A stretch of 59,279 bases of DNA, from contig JAKOVX010000074.1 in NCBI GenBank assembly GCA_029781855.1, positions 1 to 59,279 on the forward strand, given 5' to 3'. The translations under genes were made by a program, and so were the position numbers. Below are positions 43,001 to 51,011 of this stretch, piece by piece (within the stretch, counting starts at the first letter, position 1; every line of letters starts with the position of its first letter). Source of the stretch: Acidobacteriota bacterium (GTDB lineage: Bacteria; Acidobacteriota; Blastocatellia; Pyrinomonadales; Pyrinomonadaceae). Under the pieces are notes generated by a model, which was not told the DNA's origin, did no database searches, and saw only the letters and a program-made list of their open reading frames with translations.

Positions 43001-46000
43001 CCGACCAACAGCTATCGGCAGGATACGTTCTACATTTCGACCGACAATGTGCTCTTCAATGACCCGAACGATCGGGTGGTCGGCAGGTCGTACGACAACA
43101 ATGGCGTTATCGCACCTGGTGGGTCTGAGAACATGACTTTCAATGCGGTCAACATCCCTCCGCAATACATCCCGACCGACGGGACCTATTATTTGTTTAT
43201 TCTCGTCGGAGATGCCGGAACGGTGCAGGAAAGGGGTGGCAACTTCGGGGACAACTACATCTGTATCCCGATCCTGGTAAATCGGAACCTTCCGGACCTC
43301 GTTGCCGAAAATGTGGTCGGGCCGGCGGAGATAGAGCCCGGCGTGACTTACACCCTATCGTGGGACGTCGCCAATCGCGGTTCGGCTGCTACGGTGACCG
43401 GATCCCGTGATGACATCTATTTTTCGTACGATCAGACGATCGGAAACGCAGACGACGTGCTATTGACACAGCGTTTCAACGGCGTATTCGCAGTAGGGCA
43501 GGTCGTGTCGTCTTCGCAGCAGTTCTCTTTGCCAACCGTGCCTGCCAGGTCGTCCAGTGACGGGCTGTTCTACGTAAAGGTGGATGCGGGCAATCAGGTT
43601 TATGAAGACGAGCCCGGAGCTCCGGCGGAAACAAATAATACAACATCGGCGGCTGTGCGATATGAATACCGTGTGCCGGATCTGCAGGTGGCAAGTGTCA
43701 CTCCGCCGGTCGAGGTCGAGAGCGACACCGCATTCGATCTTGATTGGAGCACCAAAAACTTTGGTAATAAGACAGCAGGCCCGATCAATGAGCGAGTCTA
43801 TTTCTCGACCGATGCTGTAGTCAGCGGCAACGATACGCTGATCGGTACTTTCCCGCTTGCGCAGTCGCTGGATCCTGGTCAGTCCGTCGATCGGATCCAG
43901 AGCGTTTCGATACCGACAAACGCCGTTCCGGCCACCGGGAATTATTATGTTTACGTCATTACCGACGCGGACGGGGCAATAAACGAAGGAGTGAACGAGA
44001 ACAACAACGTCACGTTTGCTCCGTTGCGCGTCAGGCGCCTTCTGCGGCCTGACCTTCAGATCACAAATATCACGGCGCCGTCGGCAGCGTTCTTTGATCA
44101 GACCATTCAAGTCCAGTGGACCGTAACGAACGCCGGCAGCGGCCCGACCAATGCCGCTAATTGGCAGGATACGCTCTACATCGGGCTCAATCAGACGCTC
44201 AACGGCGCGATACCACTCGCGACGCTATCAAATGTCAGCTTCCTCAACGCCGGCGAAGCGTACATCGCCTCCGCAACGGTCAAGATCCCTCGTGGTTTTT
44301 CCGGTTCGTATTACCTGATCCCGAAGACCGACGTTGATAACACAGTCAACGAGGAGAATGAGAACAACAATCTTGCGACCAAGCCGATCACCATCAACAT
44401 CCCGCCGCTGCCGGATCTGACCGCCTCAAATGTTCAGGCTCCGGACCAGGGTTTCGGCGGCCAGCCGATAGCCGTTTCGTGGACCGTCTCCAATAGCGGA
44501 ACCGGCGATACTCCGTCGGGCGAGTCGACGTGGACCGACGCTGTATATTTGTCCCGCGATAATGTATTCAGCAGCGATGACCGACTTATCGGTTCTCGCC
44601 AGAGGAGCGGTGTGCTTACGTCGGGCGGAAACTACAGCGTGTCGAACTTCAACGTCACGCTCCCGGCCGACACATACGGCGATTACTACGTATTCGTCGT
44701 TGCCGACTCGAACAACAACCTGTTTGAATTCAACGCTGAAAATAACAACTCCGACTACGACCGCATCGCTCCCGGGTCGCCGATGCACGTGCTCGGAACG
44801 CCGCCCGACCTGACGGTCCTGAGCCCGATCACCGCTCCGACAAGCGGTCTCGCCGGCAACCCGATAAACGTCCAGTTCGTCGTCAAGAACCAGGGTGCGT
44901 TCGACGCCGCGGGGACCTGGTATGACACGCTTTACCTTTCCACCGACGCTAACTTTGACCCGCTTATCGACACGCCCATCGCAAACGTTGTCCACAATTC
45001 GCTTGCCGCTGGGCAGCAGTACGTTAACAACGTAAACACGACCTTGCCGAACTGTCTAAATGGCACCTATTATCTTTTCGCGGTGACGGACGCGTACGGG
45101 CAGATCTTTGAATTTGACCCGAACATCAACGCCGAAGCGAATAATGTCAGCAGCGCGAAACAGATAGACATCACGAACTATTCTCCGGACCTTCAGGTGA
45201 CCGACGTTACGGTGCCTCCGGTCGTGATAAACGGTTCGATGCCGATGTCATGGACGGTGAAGAACTTCGGTACGGCCGCCACCACCCAGACGTCATGGAC
45301 CGACCGAATATTTCTGTACAACGGTCAGCAACTCATCAATCTCGGATATTTCGATCATCTCGGGGCGCTTCCGATCGGAGGGCAATATACACAGAACCAG
45401 GTTATCCACGTGCCACTATTCCTGGAGGGCGATTTCCAGATCATAGTTCGGACGGATGCGTTCAATTCCGTGCCGGAATGCACGCTTGACGAGAACAATG
45501 ACGATTCCGCACCAACGCAGGTCGGACAAGTTCTACCAGACCTTCGGATCACCGGCGTAAGTTCGCCGGGAAGTGCCGAACTCGGCAGCACTTTCAATGT
45601 CAGTTGGAACGGCGGGAACTTCGCCTCGGCGATGTCGCAGCCGACGGCGTGGGCGGACACCGTGTATTTATCCACGGACCCGACATTGAATCCAGGTGAT
45701 ACGCCGATCGGCGGGACCGTGCTTAACGCGGCGCTGGCAGCTAACCAAACTTATAATGGCAATGTAAATGTAACCATTCCGAACGTGCCACCGGGGAGCT
45801 ACTATTTGATAGTAAATGCCGACAACGGCAACAACATTTCCGAGGGCATCAACGAATCCAACAACGCCTCGACGGCTGTCCCGATTACATTGACTGCGCC
45901 GCAAGTCGACCTTCAAGCAACGAGCGTCACGGCGGATCCTGTCCTCTTTTCAGGGCAGTTTGCCGACGTGTCTTGGACGGTGAACAATTTTGGAGCCAAT

Positions 46001-49000
46001 CCCACCCTCTCGAGTAGTTGGACCGATTACGTGATTCTCTCACGCGACCTAGTTATCGACCCGAGCGACCGCATTCTCGGTTTCAAACAGCATAACGGCT
46101 CTCTCAGCGGCGGCGGGGCGTACAACGAAACACTAAGCTTGCAGATCCCCGCCGGACTGACCGGTGAATACAAGATCTTCGTGGTTACCGATCGCAACAA
46201 TAACGTGGTCGAGTCGAACGAAACCAACAACACGAGCCAACCGGCGACGGTCGAACTCCAGCTACCGCCGCCAGCCGAGCTAAACATCACAAATATCTCA
46301 CCGCCGGCGACAGCAACGCCCGGCGATGACGCTACGTTTACATGGACTGTTCAGAATTCTTCGGCCAACGCGGTCAACGGGGCTTGGCAAGACTCGGTTT
46401 ACCTGTCGACCGACCAAACGTGGGACAGCGGCGACGTGCTTATTGGCCAGCAGCCGCACAGTGGTACGGTCGGGGCATTTGCTACATATACCGAAACGCT
46501 CACCATTCCGATGCCGCCGGTCGAACTCGGCAATTACTATGTGATCGTCCGAACGGACTCGCGAAACACCGTTCGCGAATCTGACGAAACCAACAACGTC
46601 ACGAGTTCGGGTACTCAGACAAGCGTCACGCTGCCGACGCTGACGCTCGGAACCGCATTGAATACCTCGCTGATCACTTCTCAGGAGCGGTACTACAACA
46701 TCCTGAACGTGCCGCAGGGCGAAACGATGCTGGTCAGCCTCACCGGCGAACCCGGCTCGCAAAACGAGCTTTATACCAAATCCGGCAGCGTCGTATCGCG
46801 GGCAAATTACGATATTCAGGGGACGAAGCAGGGATTCCCCGATCAGGAAAACGTCGTTCCGAACACCGAGGCGTCGCCCTATTACACGATGGCTCGAGGC
46901 GATTACGTGCCCGGCAGTTTCTCGGCCAGCCTGAAGAAGGCTGACACTGCCAAAGCAAAGGCCGCCGCCGCAGCTCAAGCCGTCATTTTGAAAGCTGAAT
47001 TGCTTCCTTTCGGGATCCGGACAGTTTCGCCCGTCGAAGCCGGAAATAATGGGTACTCATTCCTGAGTATAGACGGCGCGAAATTTGTGGATGGTGCGAC
47101 CGTTAAGATGGTCGGCCCCGGAGGAAATGAGTTAACCCCCATAAAGATAATATTTAGCGGCACGACGAATGTTAAAGCGCTGTTTGATCTGAAAAATGTT
47201 GCCGCTGGCGACTACCAGGTGACGCTAACTAACCCGAATTCACAGGCATCGACCTGGGCGAGCAATTTTCACGTGCGGAACGGCGGCGGCGAACAAATTA
47301 GCACTCAGGTCGAGGGGGCCGGCGAGGTCAGAACGGGTCGCTTCTATCGCTACACGATCACCACGCGAAACGACGGATCGAACGACGCGATCGGGGTGCC
47401 GATCCTCGTAATTCTCTCATCGCCGCTTAACTACCGACTCTCAACTTCCAATCAATTCGAGGTTCAGACAGCTGGATTCGATCCCTCGACGGTGCCTACC
47501 CACATAGATGTGGACGGTAAGCGTGTGATCCCACTTTTTGCACCGGTCGTTCGTGGCGGCGAGAGCGTTAATATCGGCATTGATGTTGAGTTCGGCGGTG
47601 GAGCAACGATCACGGCGGTCGCGATGCCGCCACTCTTCACCCCGAATGCTGTTCTTGTTCCACCGTTACGAGCGGCAGACGGTTCGGGCGGCGGTACCGA
47701 CGGGTTGGACGTCGTAAATTGCTTTGCGGACCTCCTGCTGAAGGGCTTACTCATTGCCCTTAGCGAAGTGATCCCGGCGGACTGTGCGTACTCCGTGGCG
47801 AACGCAATGCTAGGTTTGTCAGAAACGGCGTTTTCCAATTTCCGTGGCGGATTCGATGTGTATTCGACGGCAACATCCTTGTTGCAAAGTGCGATAAGTA
47901 TCGCTACTGACTGTGCTAAAAACCTGGTTCGCTATATTCCGTGGATCAAATTCGCGTCGCTGCTCTACGATGTCTACCAGCTATTGCAAATTGCACTTGA
48001 GTGCAGCAAAAAGACGGTCGAGTATGTTTTCCGCGTTGATTTATCTCGCTCGATCGATCCGAACGAAAAGCTAGGCCCGGTGGGCTTTGGGCCGGAACGG
48101 TGGGTGCCGAAAGATAAGCCGCTGCTCTACCGAATAAATTTCGAGAATAAATCGGATGCGACGGCTCCGGCACAATCGATTCGCGTGATCGATCAGATAC
48201 CCGCGACGCTCGACCCACGGACTGTCAGACTGATCGAAATGGGCTTCAAGCAGTACCGTGTGGAGGTCCCGGCAAACCGCGCGTTCTATCAAACACGTCT
48301 GCAATTGGGTGCGGATCTTAACAATCTCAAGGCCGACATTTCGGCTGGCCTTGACGTGGCAACCGGACGTGTAACGTGGAATTTCACGGCGATCGACCCC
48401 GTAACAAACGAGCGGCCGCTGAGCCCGCTCGACGGTATTCTGCCGCCGAACAACAGCCAGAATGACGGTGAGGGCTACGTCGTCTTCTCGGTGCAGCCTG
48501 CATCCGGCCAACTGACCAGAACTGATCTGGCTAATACGGCGACGATCTACTTCGATGAAAATGAACCGATCGTCACCAACACGACGACGAACCTACTCGA
48601 CGCCGATATTCCGGTGAGTCAGGTCGCACCTTTGTCGGCGACTTCCGACACACCCGATTTTCCGATCTCGTGGACCGGCAGCGACGATCCTAACGGTTCA
48701 GGATTGGCGGGTTTCGACCTTATGGTTTCGGAAAACGGAGGAACTTATCTTCCCTTCGTGACGAATGCGTCCGGCAGCGGCGTTGTTTTCAACGGAAAAT
48801 GGGGCCGTACCTATCGCTTCTACTCGGTTGCGACGGACAATGCCGGCAATGTCGAACCGGCACCATCGGTCCCCGACGCCACGATCACCGTGCTGGGCGG
48901 AGCCTACGAAGCAGATGTCGCTTCACGGCCGAACGGCGATAACGACGGATCCGTGAACGATCAGGATGTCGATCAGATCCGACGATTTGCTGCAAAGCTC

Positions 49001-49888
49001 GACACCGATCTGCAATACAACGAATTTCAGCGTGCCGACACGGCTCCCGCTGTCGACGGCGGCGATGGCACTCTTTCGGTCGCGGACGTGATGCAGGCAC
49101 GCCGATATTCAGCGGGCCTGGACCCGGTCAAAGGAAACTCCGGCCCGCTCGCCGCGACCGGATTTAGTGGAAAAACGAAGACAGGGAAGTTGTCACCAAG
49201 TCTGCTTCCGCGGGAGCTGTTCCCGGTCTTTGTCAGCCGCACCGCCAATAAGGTCGTTCTCGGTGTCCGGATGGATGCAAACGGAGATGAGACTGGCATC
49301 GGGTTCACGTTGAATTTCAACCCTGCCGATATCGCGAATCCCGGTAATATTGTCCTGGGTACCGATTCGGCAGGAAGCAGCCTCACCGCGAATACGAGTC
49401 AGCCCGGCAAGATCGGGATCATCATCGATCGGGCACCAGGTTCACCCTGGGTGGCCGGGTCAAATGAGCTCGTCCGTATTGAATTTGACGTAGTGAACAA
49501 TTCCGCCACGGAGACCCCGATCGCTTTTACCAGCGATCTGGTCAAGGCCGAGACCGTCGACGGTACGGCTTCGGGCTTGACCACGAGTTTCAACAGCGGG
49601 AATGTGATCCTCTATGCTCCGACAGCGGCGGGCGTTTCGGTTTCGGGACGCGTTGTTGACCCATCTGGCCGTCCGATCCCGAATACGGCCATCACGATCA
49701 CCGGTGAAGGCGGTTTTCTTAAACAGGCGATCACAAATGCTTTCGGTTATTATCAGCTGGATGATGTCGAGGTCGGACGAACATACGTCGTTTCGGCAAG
49801 GCATAAGTTCAAACAGTTCGATAGGCCCTCGATCGTTCTGTCGCTCGTTGATGCCGTCGGTGACGTAAATTTTGTCTCGAGAGAATAG
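40091..49888 (+). CDS. Giant secreted multidomain protein (PD40, LamG, ten CARDB, dockerin- and cohesin-like)
   Basis: The 3265-residue protein starts with a signal segment (FNVSLIFAVAVFVIAGFGVS). Domains in order: PD40/TolB-like propeller repeats (about 95-375); PT-rich linker; LamG-like domain (393-600); PT linker; second LamG (614-816); Ig-like region (to about 935); ten CARDB domains (937-2181, about 120-130 residues each); a PPC-like part (QERYYNILNVPQGETMLVSL); a mixed region with DUF11-like RSIDPNEKLGPVGFGPERWV; a dockerin-like pair (DNDGSVNDQDVDQIRRFAA, DGTLSVADVMQARRYSAG; about 2943-3010); a cohesin-like domain (about 3040-3176); and a CarboxypepD_reg-like end (SGRVVDPSGRPIPNTAITI). 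GAGGGAG precedes the ATG. It is probably a surface adhesin or polysaccharide-associated protein. Confidence 0.92.
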   Translation: MFESRKRRLRFNVSLIFAVAVFVIAGFGVSESVSSNRVSGQTGIDTANILASSATTPRLKGTTRVKRPASLSNELIFGRGGFGNFSLSTLTDIGGQNNENGITSSNEHDPVFSPNGALVLFRSYRDGESGSGINEVYSMLADGYDQTRLTANDCRDSQYAISPDSATIAFVCSGNLWTMNADGSAQTLIADFANDISEPQFAPDGTYIIFIYDGTVWRIGPDGSNPAELGNQGGKERARFSPNGSKIIFAANGDIYSMNSDGTGEVKLVDSGIVGYTLDIPEYSPDGTKFLMECRGAGVNICVADADGTNFVPIPGTILERQYPVWSPDSSSVAFIARDATVNKYGIYLSTGGQTPTPLYIADDGSILRYLAWQPSCPTAPTPTPTPSGTPIPGLISEWNANDGTANDSRGINNGSFMDGAALQAPGKAGAYAFRFAGDGGYINVPDSNSLDVQTGDYTLSTWFFPEGPAENYIAGKGACGNNFSNFYIGVDTNYVPFIDISHDSGGSRIGNGGFVLTQATWHHLLLKKEANNFTLWVDDQLAVSWDDAGPFNVGTQPFTIGKGDACTSPQLTTNGAVDEVLLFDRALNAEEITAIYDGYTPPPGPTPTPTPTGSLVGFWQANGDATDSAGGHDGTLEGDTTFGTGHSGQAFDFDGSGDRVRVPDGGNDDLDVQTGDMTIAAWVYIRSNGDHFIAGKEFGDDSYSLKVRGQALYFELINGGNVDYINTGPDLTYNEWHHVAGVKANGQIKVFVDGGEKSSTEFTTSLVANGTDFTIGGPVYTTSPQPDTNGLIDDVRLYSRGLDATELTAIFNDPGFAATHNTVRKKVTSRMNTLCQTPPDPGVELRVNYPNPVAAGRQTNINIRLKDLAPVGGTVVDLTYPNADVASGPSSVTVPENSREVNVDVTTTLGSTFRSGDVIATLGSDNARVTVTVGPAAPDVAASNLTAPPVVSVNQNFTASWTVTNNGQAPTNSYRQDTFYISTDNVLFNDPNDRVVGRSYDNNGVIAPGGSENMTFNAVNIPPQYIPTDGTYYLFILVGDAGTVQERGGNFGDNYICIPILVNRNLPDLVAENVVGPAEIEPGVTYTLSWDVANRGSAATVTGSRDDIYFSYDQTIGNADDVLLTQRFNGVFAVGQVVSSSQQFSLPTVPARSSSDGLFYVKVDAGNQVYEDEPGAPAETNNTTSAAVRYEYRVPDLQVASVTPPVEVESDTAFDLDWSTKNFGNKTAGPINERVYFSTDAVVSGNDTLIGTFPLAQSLDPGQSVDRIQSVSIPTNAVPATGNYYVYVITDADGAINEGVNENNNVTFAPLRVRRLLRPDLQITNITAPSAAFFDQTIQVQWTVTNAGSGPTNAANWQDTLYIGLNQTLNGAIPLATLSNVSFLNAGEAYIASATVKIPRGFSGSYYLIPKTDVDNTVNEENENNNLATKPITINIPPLPDLTASNVQAPDQGFGGQPIAVSWTVSNSGTGDTPSGESTWTDAVYLSRDNVFSSDDRLIGSRQRSGVLTSGGNYSVSNFNVTLPADTYGDYYVFVVADSNNNLFEFNAENNNSDYDRIAPGSPMHVLGTPPDLTVLSPITAPTSGLAGNPINVQFVVKNQGAFDAAGTWYDTLYLSTDANFDPLIDTPIANVVHNSLAAGQQYVNNVNTTLPNCLNGTYYLFAVTDAYGQIFEFDPNINAEANNVSSAKQIDITNYSPDLQVTDVTVPPVVINGSMPMSWTVKNFGTAATTQTSWTDRIFLYNGQQLINLGYFDHLGALPIGGQYTQNQVIHVPLFLEGDFQIIVRTDAFNSVPECTLDENNDDSAPTQVGQVLPDLRITGVSSPGSAELGSTFNVSWNGGNFASAMSQPTAWADTVYLSTDPTLNPGDTPIGGTVLNAALAANQTYNGNVNVTIPNVPPGSYYLIVNADNGNNISEGINESNNASTAVPITLTAPQVDLQATSVTADPVLFSGQFADVSWTVNNFGANPTLSSSWTDYVILSRDLVIDPSDRILGFKQHNGSLSGGGAYNETLSLQIPAGLTGEYKIFVVTDRNNNVVESNETNNTSQPATVELQLPPPAELNITNISPPATATPGDDATFTWTVQNSSANAVNGAWQDSVYLSTDQTWDSGDVLIGQQPHSGTVGAFATYTETLTIPMPPVELGNYYVIVRTDSRNTVRESDETNNVTSSGTQTSVTLPTLTLGTALNTSLITSQERYYNILNVPQGETMLVSLTGEPGSQNELYTKSGSVVSRANYDIQGTKQGFPDQENVVPNTEASPYYTMARGDYVPGSFSASLKKADTAKAKAAAAAQAVILKAELLPFGIRTVSPVEAGNNGYSFLSIDGAKFVDGATVKMVGPGGNELTPIKIIFSGTTNVKALFDLKNVAAGDYQVTLTNPNSQASTWASNFHVRNGGGEQISTQVEGAGEVRTGRFYRYTITTRNDGSNDAIGVPILVILSSPLNYRLSTSNQFEVQTAGFDPSTVPTHIDVDGKRVIPLFAPVVRGGESVNIGIDVEFGGGATITAVAMPPLFTPNAVLVPPLRAADGSGGGTDGLDVVNCFADLLLKGLLIALSEVIPADCAYSVANAMLGLSETAFSNFRGGFDVYSTATSLLQSAISIATDCAKNLVRYIPWIKFASLLYDVYQLLQIALECSKKTVEYVFRVDLSRSIDPNEKLGPVGFGPERWVPKDKPLLYRINFENKSDATAPAQSIRVIDQIPATLDPRTVRLIEMGFKQYRVEVPANRAFYQTRLQLGADLNNLKADISAGLDVATGRVTWNFTAIDPVTNERPLSPLDGILPPNNSQNDGEGYVVFSVQPASGQLTRTDLANTATIYFDENEPIVTNTTTNLLDADIPVSQVAPLSATSDTPDFPISWTGSDDPNGSGLAGFDLMVSENGGTYLPFVTNASGSGVVFNGKWGRTYRFYSVATDNAGNVEPAPSVPDATITVLGGAYEADVASRPNGDNDGSVNDQDVDQIRRFAAKLDTDLQYNEFQRADTAPAVDGGDGTLSVADVMQARRYSAGLDPVKGNSGPLAATGFSGKTKTGKLSPSLLPRELFPVFVSRTANKVVLGVRMDANGDETGIGFTLNFNPADIANPGNIVLGTDSAGSSLTANTSQPGKIGIIIDRAPGSPWVAGSNELVRIEFDVVNNSATETPIAFTSDLVKAETVDGTASGLTTSFNSGNVILYAPTAAGVSVSGRVVDPSGRPIPNTAITITGEGGFLKQAITNAFGYYQLDDVEVGRTYVVSARHKFKQFDRPSIVLSLVDAVGDVNFVSRE
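42901..46635 (+). repeat. Ten-fold CARDB domain array inside the giant gene
   Basis: Ten homologous domains begin at about 42901, 43285, 43678, 44042, 44404, 44798, 45178, 45533, 45899 and 46268. Each opens with a PDL-like strand and ends with an acidic, Asn-rich NENNN-type motif (for example NEENENNNLATK) followed by a proline-rich break. Units are diverged, not exact copies, so this is domain duplication and not a recent DNA repeat. Confidence 0.9.
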
Positions 49889-49894
49889 TCGGAC

Positions 49895-50455
49895 CTATTC
49901 GCGGGTCAGTTCTCGTTGGAACCAGGCTTTTGCGAACGTCCATTCGCGGCGGACCGTAGTTTCCGAGATATTTAGGACGTAGGCAGTTTCCTCGATCGAA
50001 AGGCCGCCAAAAAAGCGAAGTTCGACGATCTTCGCTTGCCGCGGGTCGAGTTTTTCGAGGGAAGTAAGTGCCTCTTCGAGGCGAAGCACATCAAACTCGG
50101 CCTTCTGCGGCAGACTTACCGCATCGTCCAGCAAGATCTTCTGGCCGCCGCTTCGTTTTTGGGCGTTACGTTTTCGAGCATGGTCGATCAGGACCTTTCT
50201 CATCACCTCGGCCGCAACGGCAAAGAAATGCGCCCTGTTTTGCCATGAGACATTTTCCCAATTTACGAGCCGAATATATGCCTCGTGGACTAGTGCTGTC
50301 GCCTGCAGGGTATGGTCGCTGTTTTCTTTTGCAAAATATGCTCGTGCCAGACGCCGCAGGTCCTCGTAGACGAGAGGCAGGAGCTTCTCCGGGGCGGTTT
50401 CATCACCGGAGCTAATTTCGTTGAGTAGAATGGTAACTTCGTCGGTGTTGCTCAT
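49895..50455 (-). CDS. ECF-like sigma factor (acidobacterial/planctomycete type)
   Basis: The protein, MSNTDEVTILLNEISSG onward, has region 2 with LLPLVYEDLRRLARAYFAKE then NSDHTLQATALVHEAYIRLV and region 4 with LDPRQAKIVELRFFGGLSIE then ETAYVLNISETTVRREWTFA. HTLQATALVHEAY is typical of the ECF-like family (TIGR02999) found mainly in Acidobacteriota and Planctomycetes, which commonly sits next to Ser/Thr kinase-TPR genes. The ATG at 50455 is preferred to a TTG 24 bases upstream. It ends 6 bases from the giant protein gene, convergent. No anti-sigma gene is adjacent. Confidence 0.9.
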   Translation of the reverse strand: MSNTDEVTILLNEISSGDETAPEKLLPLVYEDLRRLARAYFAKENSDHTLQATALVHEAYIRLVNWENVSWQNRAHFFAVAAEVMRKVLIDHARKRNAQKRSGGQKILLDDAVSLPQKAEFDVLRLEEALTSLEKLDPRQAKIVELRFFGGLSIEETAYVLNISETTVRREWTFAKAWFQRELTRE

Positions 50456-51011
50456 CTGTCGGACAGCATAGTGCGCCAAAAAAGTTTAGCACAACCGAGT
50501 TGCCCGGTTAGCGCAACGTGCCTGCCATGTAATTTCAAATCCATTGCAGTAATTCGAGTTCGTCATTGAGGATCCCGGACTTTGTCTATCCACGTTCGCT
50601 TGCAGTGGCGTCATTCGCCGCGAACTATTGACTCACGCCTCAGATGATAGCTACCAATTCCGAATTGTTATGATCGATCGTGTCGTTCCTGTTAGGTCAG
50701 AGAAATACGTCGTGCGGTCGGTTGCGTCCTCTGCTTTGGCGTCCTGTGGTTATTTCGCGAGTGCGCACATTTTCGAGTCTTGTAAGTGGCGCCGTTCTTA
50801 ATTTCAAACGAGGGCATTTCGATCAGGCCTCCCGTTCTTTGAGAATGACCTATGTGCCAACTAGCCTAGATAAATCCAACCGAGCTTAAAATTCAGATTC
50901 CAGAATATTAGCCAAAATCCTTTCAATGTCTTACGAATCGCGCGATTTATTGACTTTTGCTTGTAAAAGAATAATATTTAGGGCAAATAACAAACGGCAA
51001 GGAATAATAAA
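50456..51011. other. Intergenic stretch upstream of the TssBC gene
   Basis: This 556-base region separates the ECF-like sigma gene (minus) from the TssBC gene (plus). Apart from a promoter-like site near its right end and an AAGGA ribosome site before 51012, I see no gene. An open frame at 50680-50889 has no coding character. The part from about 50880 onward is clearly AT-rich. Confidence 0.6.
50950..50977 (+). promoter_or_regulatory. Probable sigma-70 promoter for the TssBC gene
   Basis: TTGACT (50950-50955) and TAATAT (50972-50977) are 16 bases apart in an AT-rich stretch, with the TssBC start 34 bases downstream and an AAGGA site 10 bases before it. Both hexamers are one base away from consensus or close to it. 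Confidence 0.5.

Noticed and set aside
50680..50889. 69-codon frame in the gap before TssBC
   Set aside because: Arg/Ser-rich, no ribosome site, no resemblance to any family; most likely chance.
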